A DNA stretch of 64,000 nucleotides from Pararhizobium sp. YC-54 (lineage in GTDB: Bacteria > Pseudomonadota > Alphaproteobacteria > Rhizobiales > Rhizobiaceae): positions 454,952 to 518,951 of the forward strand of contig NZ_JAOYTH010000002.1 in the NCBI RefSeq assembly GCF_025847205.1. Direction: 5' to 3'. How positions within the stretch are numbered: position 1 is the stretch's first letter; each line of letters opens with the position of its first letter. The notes under the pieces were generated by a model. That model made no database searches. It was not told the origin of the DNA and was given only the letters and a program-made list of their open reading frames with translations. Below, piece by piece: positions 61,400-64,000 of the stretch. Position numbers and translations under genes: made by a program.

Positions 61400-61561
61400 G
61401 CCGCTTTTCGTTCGCTCGGTAGCTGGCGGGGCCGGATCGGGCGCCACCGGTGCCGTCATGGACCTTTTCGGCCCGTCGGGCGTGTCGATCGGCTTCGGGT
61501 TGGCGCCTGGTTGGCGCTTGGCGTATTCACGGCCGCCTTTGCATCGGCACGGCAGCCGTGA
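61400..61561 (+). pseudogene. Frameshifted C-terminal remnant of an MFS transporter
   Basis: One frame reads SVAGGAGSGATGAVMDLFGP then SGVSIGFGL, and the next frame continues AWLALGVFTAAFASARQP followed by a stop. Together they look like helices 11-12 and the loop of an MFS permease, with a frameshift near 61510. There is no start or upstream part, so it is a decayed gene end. Confidence 0.45.
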
Positions 61562-61578
61562 ACGGTCTCAGGACCTGA

Positions 61579-61977
61579 TCAGACGAACTGGCTGAGGCCG
61601 GGAACCGAGGCGACGACTTCATCGACAACATCAGCGCCGGCCTTTTCCTTGGCGTAACCGATGGTTTCCTTGGCAAGCGACGTGATTTCGCCCATGCCGA
61701 GACCTTCCGACATCAGCTGCTGGCCGAGCGCCATGACGCCGCCGCCGGCGCCGACTGCGCTGAGCAGCCCGCCGAGCAGGCCACCGCCGCCGCCCGAATC
61801 CGCACCGTTGAATTTCGCGACCATTTCCGATGCGCCGGGAATGGCTTCAATCATCTTGGCAACCGGGCCGTCGGCCGCTTCGCGCTGCAGGAAGCCGAGC
61901 ATCATGCCGATCGCCTTTTCCGCCGTTGCCGGATCAATGCCAACATTTTCCGCAACGCGGCTGACCAGTTCGTTCAT
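61579..61977 (-). CDS. DUF2267/DUF2780-like small protein
   Basis: A 132-residue protein. The N-terminus NELVSRVAENVGIDPATAEK begins a helical domain (KAIGMMLGFLQREAADGPVA) of the DUF2780/DUF2267 type. A Gly-rich linker (SGGGGGLLGGLLSAVGAGGG) and a C-terminal helix (LAKETIGYAKEKAGADVVDE) follow. The function is unknown. GAGGAG precedes ATG 61977; the frame opens at 62013. It is divergent from the HerA-like gene. Confidence 0.72.
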   Translation of the reverse strand: MNELVSRVAENVGIDPATAEKAIGMMLGFLQREAADGPVAKMIEAIPGASEMVAKFNGADSGGGGGLLGGLLSAVGAGGGVMALGQQLMSEGLGMGEITSLAKETIGYAKEKAGADVVDEVVASVPGLSQFV

Positions 61978-62259
61978 GGGTGATTCTCCTCGTTTATTTG
62001 ACGTGAACGTCAAGGTAAATTATCCCGGATGGAAACTCAAGCGCCGTTCGGAGCGGGTATCCACAGCGTAAGAACCCGACGATCGTTTCATGCCTTGGTG
62101 GCAATTACAATGCGGCCATCCGGCACGCTGCCCTTGCCTTTCCTGCCAATCCTCCTGTTGCCGGTGGCCGGTACTCCTCCTATAACAGGCATGGGAAAAC
62201 ACCGTGATGAAGGCTGGCGAACCACTGGCTTTCATTGGCAAAATGGAGACAAGGCCCAC

Positions 62260-63813
62260 ATGCTTGAGGACGGGAAGCTCTATATCGGCACCAGCCGCAA
62301 ACCGGACGACACGATCAACAAGGGCGAATATCTGGACTACAAATTCGGCAATCGCCACGGCCTTGTCACCGGCGCCACCGGCACCGGCAAGACGATCACC
62401 CTGCAGATTCTCGCAGAAAGCTTCTCCAATGCCGGGGTGCCCGTCTTCTGCGCCGACGTGAAGGGCGATCTTTCCGGCATCGGCGCCATCGGCGAGCCGA
62501 AGGACTGGGTGACGAAACGGGCCGAGCAGATCGGCTTTACCGATTTCGCCTTTCAGGAATTCCCGGTGATCTTCTGGGACCTCTACGGTGAAAAGGGCCA
62601 CCGCGTGCGCACCACCATCTCGGAGATGGGGCCGCTATTGCTCTCCCGGCTGATGAGCGCCTCCGATGCGCAGGAAGGCGTCATCAACATCGCCTTCAAG
62701 ATCGCCGACGAGGGCGGCCTGCCGCTTTTGGATCTCAAGGATTTCCAGGCGATGCTCAACTACATGGCTGAAAACGCCACAGTGCTTTCGGGCAAATACG
62801 GCCAGATCTCCAAGTCCTCGGTCGGCTCCATCCAGCGCGAGCTGTTGATCCTCGAGCAACAGGGCGCCAAGAACTTCTTCGGCGAACCGGCGCTGAAGGT
62901 TTCCGACATCATGCGCACCACCCGCGACGGCCGTGGCGCCATCTCGGTGCTGGCCGCCGACAAGCTGATGATGAACCCGCGGCTCTACGGCACCTTCCTG
63001 CTCTGGCTGATGTCGGAACTGTTCGAGGAACTGCCCGAAGTCGGCGATCCCGACAAGCCGAAGCTGGTGTTCTTTTTCGACGAGGCGCACCTGCTGTTCA
63101 ACGATGCCCCGAAGGTCCTGCTGGAGCGCATCGAGCAAGTCGTCCGCCTGATCCGCTCCAAGGGCGTCGGCGTCTATTTCGTCACCCAGAACCCGCTCGA
63201 TGTGCCGGAAACCGTTCTGGCCCAGCTCGGCAACCGCATCCAGCATGCGCTGCGCGCCTATACACCGCGCGAGCAGAAGGCAGTGAAGACCGCAGCCGAT
63301 ACGTTCCGCCCCAATCCGGATTTCGACTGCGCCACGGTGATCACCAATCTGGGTACCGGCGAGGCGCTGGTCTCGACGCTCGAGGGCAAGGGGTCGCCCT
63401 CGATGGTCGAGCGCACGCTGATCCGCCCGCCATCCAGCCGCCCCGGTCCGCTGACCGAGGCGGAGCGCGCCAACATCATGAACATCAGCCCGGTTGCCGG
63501 CCAATATGACAAAGATGTCGACCGGGAATCCGCCTATGAGCTCTTGGCCCAACGCGCGGCAAAAGCGACCCAGCAGGCCGAGGAAAGCCGCGAGGCCTCG
63601 CAAGCCCCGGCGCCTGCAGCCCCCGGCGGCAGCCGCTGGACCCTGCCCGGCTTTGGCGACGACGCAGCTCCGGCCGAGCCCAAGCCAAAACCCCGCACTG
63701 GCTACCAGCGCGAAACCGTGGCCGAAGCCGCCATGAAATCTGTTGCCCGCACGGTCGCCTCCTCGCTCGGCCGGGCTTTGGTGCGCGGCATTCTGGGAAG
63801 CCTGAAGCGGTAA
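62260..63813 (+). CDS. DUF853/HerA-like helicase-type ATPase
   Basis: A 517-residue P-loop ATPase of the HerA/FtsK clade (DUF853 family, YjgR-like). Walker A is LVTGATGTGKTITLQILAES (about residues 36-55) and Walker B is PKLVFFFDEAHLLFNDAPKV. VRLIRSKGVGVYFVTQNPLD and a C-terminal Ala/Pro-rich linker with a conserved end (SVARTVASSLGRALVRGILG) also match. ATG 62260 gives MLEDGKLYIG, the family start; the frame opens at 62029. No NurA-type nuclease partner is adjacent, so its role in DNA handling is inferred from the family only. Confidence 0.9.
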   Translation: MLEDGKLYIGTSRKPDDTINKGEYLDYKFGNRHGLVTGATGTGKTITLQILAESFSNAGVPVFCADVKGDLSGIGAIGEPKDWVTKRAEQIGFTDFAFQEFPVIFWDLYGEKGHRVRTTISEMGPLLLSRLMSASDAQEGVINIAFKIADEGGLPLLDLKDFQAMLNYMAENATVLSGKYGQISKSSVGSIQRELLILEQQGAKNFFGEPALKVSDIMRTTRDGRGAISVLAADKLMMNPRLYGTFLLWLMSELFEELPEVGDPDKPKLVFFFDEAHLLFNDAPKVLLERIEQVVRLIRSKGVGVYFVTQNPLDVPETVLAQLGNRIQHALRAYTPREQKAVKTAADTFRPNPDFDCATVITNLGTGEALVSTLEGKGSPSMVERTLIRPPSSRPGPLTEAERANIMNISPVAGQYDKDVDRESAYELLAQRAAKATQQAEESREASQAPAPAAPGGSRWTLPGFGDDAAPAEPKPKPRTGYQRETVAEAAMKSVARTVASSLGRALVRGILGSLKR

Positions 63814-63835
63814 CAGGCCGCAGGGATGTGAAAAT

Positions 63836-63872
63836 GAAAAACGGCAGCCCTGGATGGAGCCGCCGTTTTTTT
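63836..63872 (+). terminator. Rho-independent terminator of the HerA-like gene
   Basis: AAAACGGC (63838-63845) pairs with GCCGTTTT (63862-63869), and a run of seven T follows GCCG. It lies 24 bases past the stop. Confidence 0.75.
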
Positions 63873-63882
63873 GCTGTCAAGC

Positions 63883-64000
63883 TAGGCTGTAGTGACGAAT
63901 TAACGATTAAGGATTCCGTTTGAGGAGCAAATCAGATTCAACGCTGACTTTTGGAGGTTGGCGATGGACGGTGAGGTTCTCAGGGATGATCAGTGGGAAC
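63883..64000 (+). mobile_element. Left end of an IS5-type insertion sequence (cut by the window edge)
   Basis: After the terminator the sequence changes to GGCTGTAGTGACGAATTAAC and a GGAGG-led ORF that matches the start of rhizobial IS5-family transposases. The likely terminal inverted repeat starts near 63883. The right end and target duplication are outside the window, so the boundary is approximate. Confidence 0.6.
63964..64000 (+). CDS. IS5 family transposase, N-terminal fragment (cut by the window edge)
   Basis: Only 12 codons are inside: MDGEVLRDDQWE. This is the common start of IS5-group transposases in Rhizobium and Agrobacterium, which open with a short acidic segment before the DUF4096 helix-turn-helix. 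GGAGG lies seven bases upstream. The catalytic DDE domain lies beyond the edge. Confidence 0.65.
   Translation, partial: MDGEVLRDDQWE

Noticed and set aside
61374..61595. A 73-codon plus-strand ORF as a real gene
   Set aside because: It has no ribosome site, and its sequence is better explained as part of a frameshifted MFS remnant.

Overview
This 64 kb window is chromosomal-type DNA of an alphaproteobacterium of the Rhizobiales, most likely the Rhizobium/Agrobacterium group. The evidence is a MucR/Ros zinc-finger regulator, a DUF5330 protein, intergenic palindromes of the RIME type, high GC with strong third-position bias, and an IS5-type rhizobial transposase start at the right edge. I saw no rRNA, tRNA or CRISPR array. 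Species cannot be fixed from the sequence alone.

Layout. 1-4.4 kb: the N-terminal part of a PAS sensor (cut by the edge), DUF5330, SufE, a DUF6456 gene overlapping a DnaA-domain-IV-like gene, and mucR. 5.0-11.0 kb: a complete seven-gene Mrp/Mnh/Pha cation/proton antiporter operon (A to G, minus strand). 11.2-12.7 kb: msrB and a hemolysin-III gene, convergent, with a perfect 393 bp tandem duplication across their shared 3' ends. 13-16 kb: universal stress protein, a Tat-signal VOC protein and an AztD-like zinc metallochaperone behind a Zur-like box. 16.5-18.3 kb: a glycosyltransferase and an initiating sugar-phosphate transferase. 18.4-29 kb: DUF4242-cyclase, oligopeptidase B, DUF1697, a TadG-like protein, an orphan ParD, SelO and membrane glucose dehydrogenase. 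29-36 kb: TetR with a haem-type membrane protein, class A beta-lactamase, an acetyltransferase behind a leader-peptide attenuator, HicAB with a damaged hicA, two cytochromes c, a LysE exporter and a YafY-type regulator. 36-46 kb: RTX protein, phosphoesterase, Fe-SOD, DapA-family lyase, a membrane coiled-coil protein coupled to a ClpP-fold protease, and MYG1. 46-54 kb: an ArsR-led operon, a cluster of overlapping tiny ORFs, a class IV aminotransferase, alcohol dehydrogenase, phosphatase, haloacid dehalogenase and trans-aconitate methyltransferase. 54-64 kb: an EF-G paralogue, ChaC, a LysR/MFS pair, an aldo-keto reductase, an MFS remnant, a HerA-like ATPase and an IS edge.

Most genes are metabolic, envelope or stress functions in one- to four-gene units; only the antiporter is a long operon. 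Several regulators sit divergent to, or at the head of, their likely targets, with clear palindromes between them (TetR, ArsR, LysR, YafY, HicB).

The most unusual signal is a pair of about 265-275 bp intergenic elements (22484-22747 and 39176-39448). They share the same nested hairpin layout but have different stem sequences. Only a small core is conserved: GCGGAG, an inner CGATG/CATCG stem, then GTCAA. The outer stems covary between copies. A minimal hairpin made of the first element's terminal repeat lies at 14736-14765. Other points of interest are the MsrB whose catalytic Cys reads as Ser, the 393 bp duplication, the attenuator before the acetyltransferase, and the membrane/ClpP-like module.
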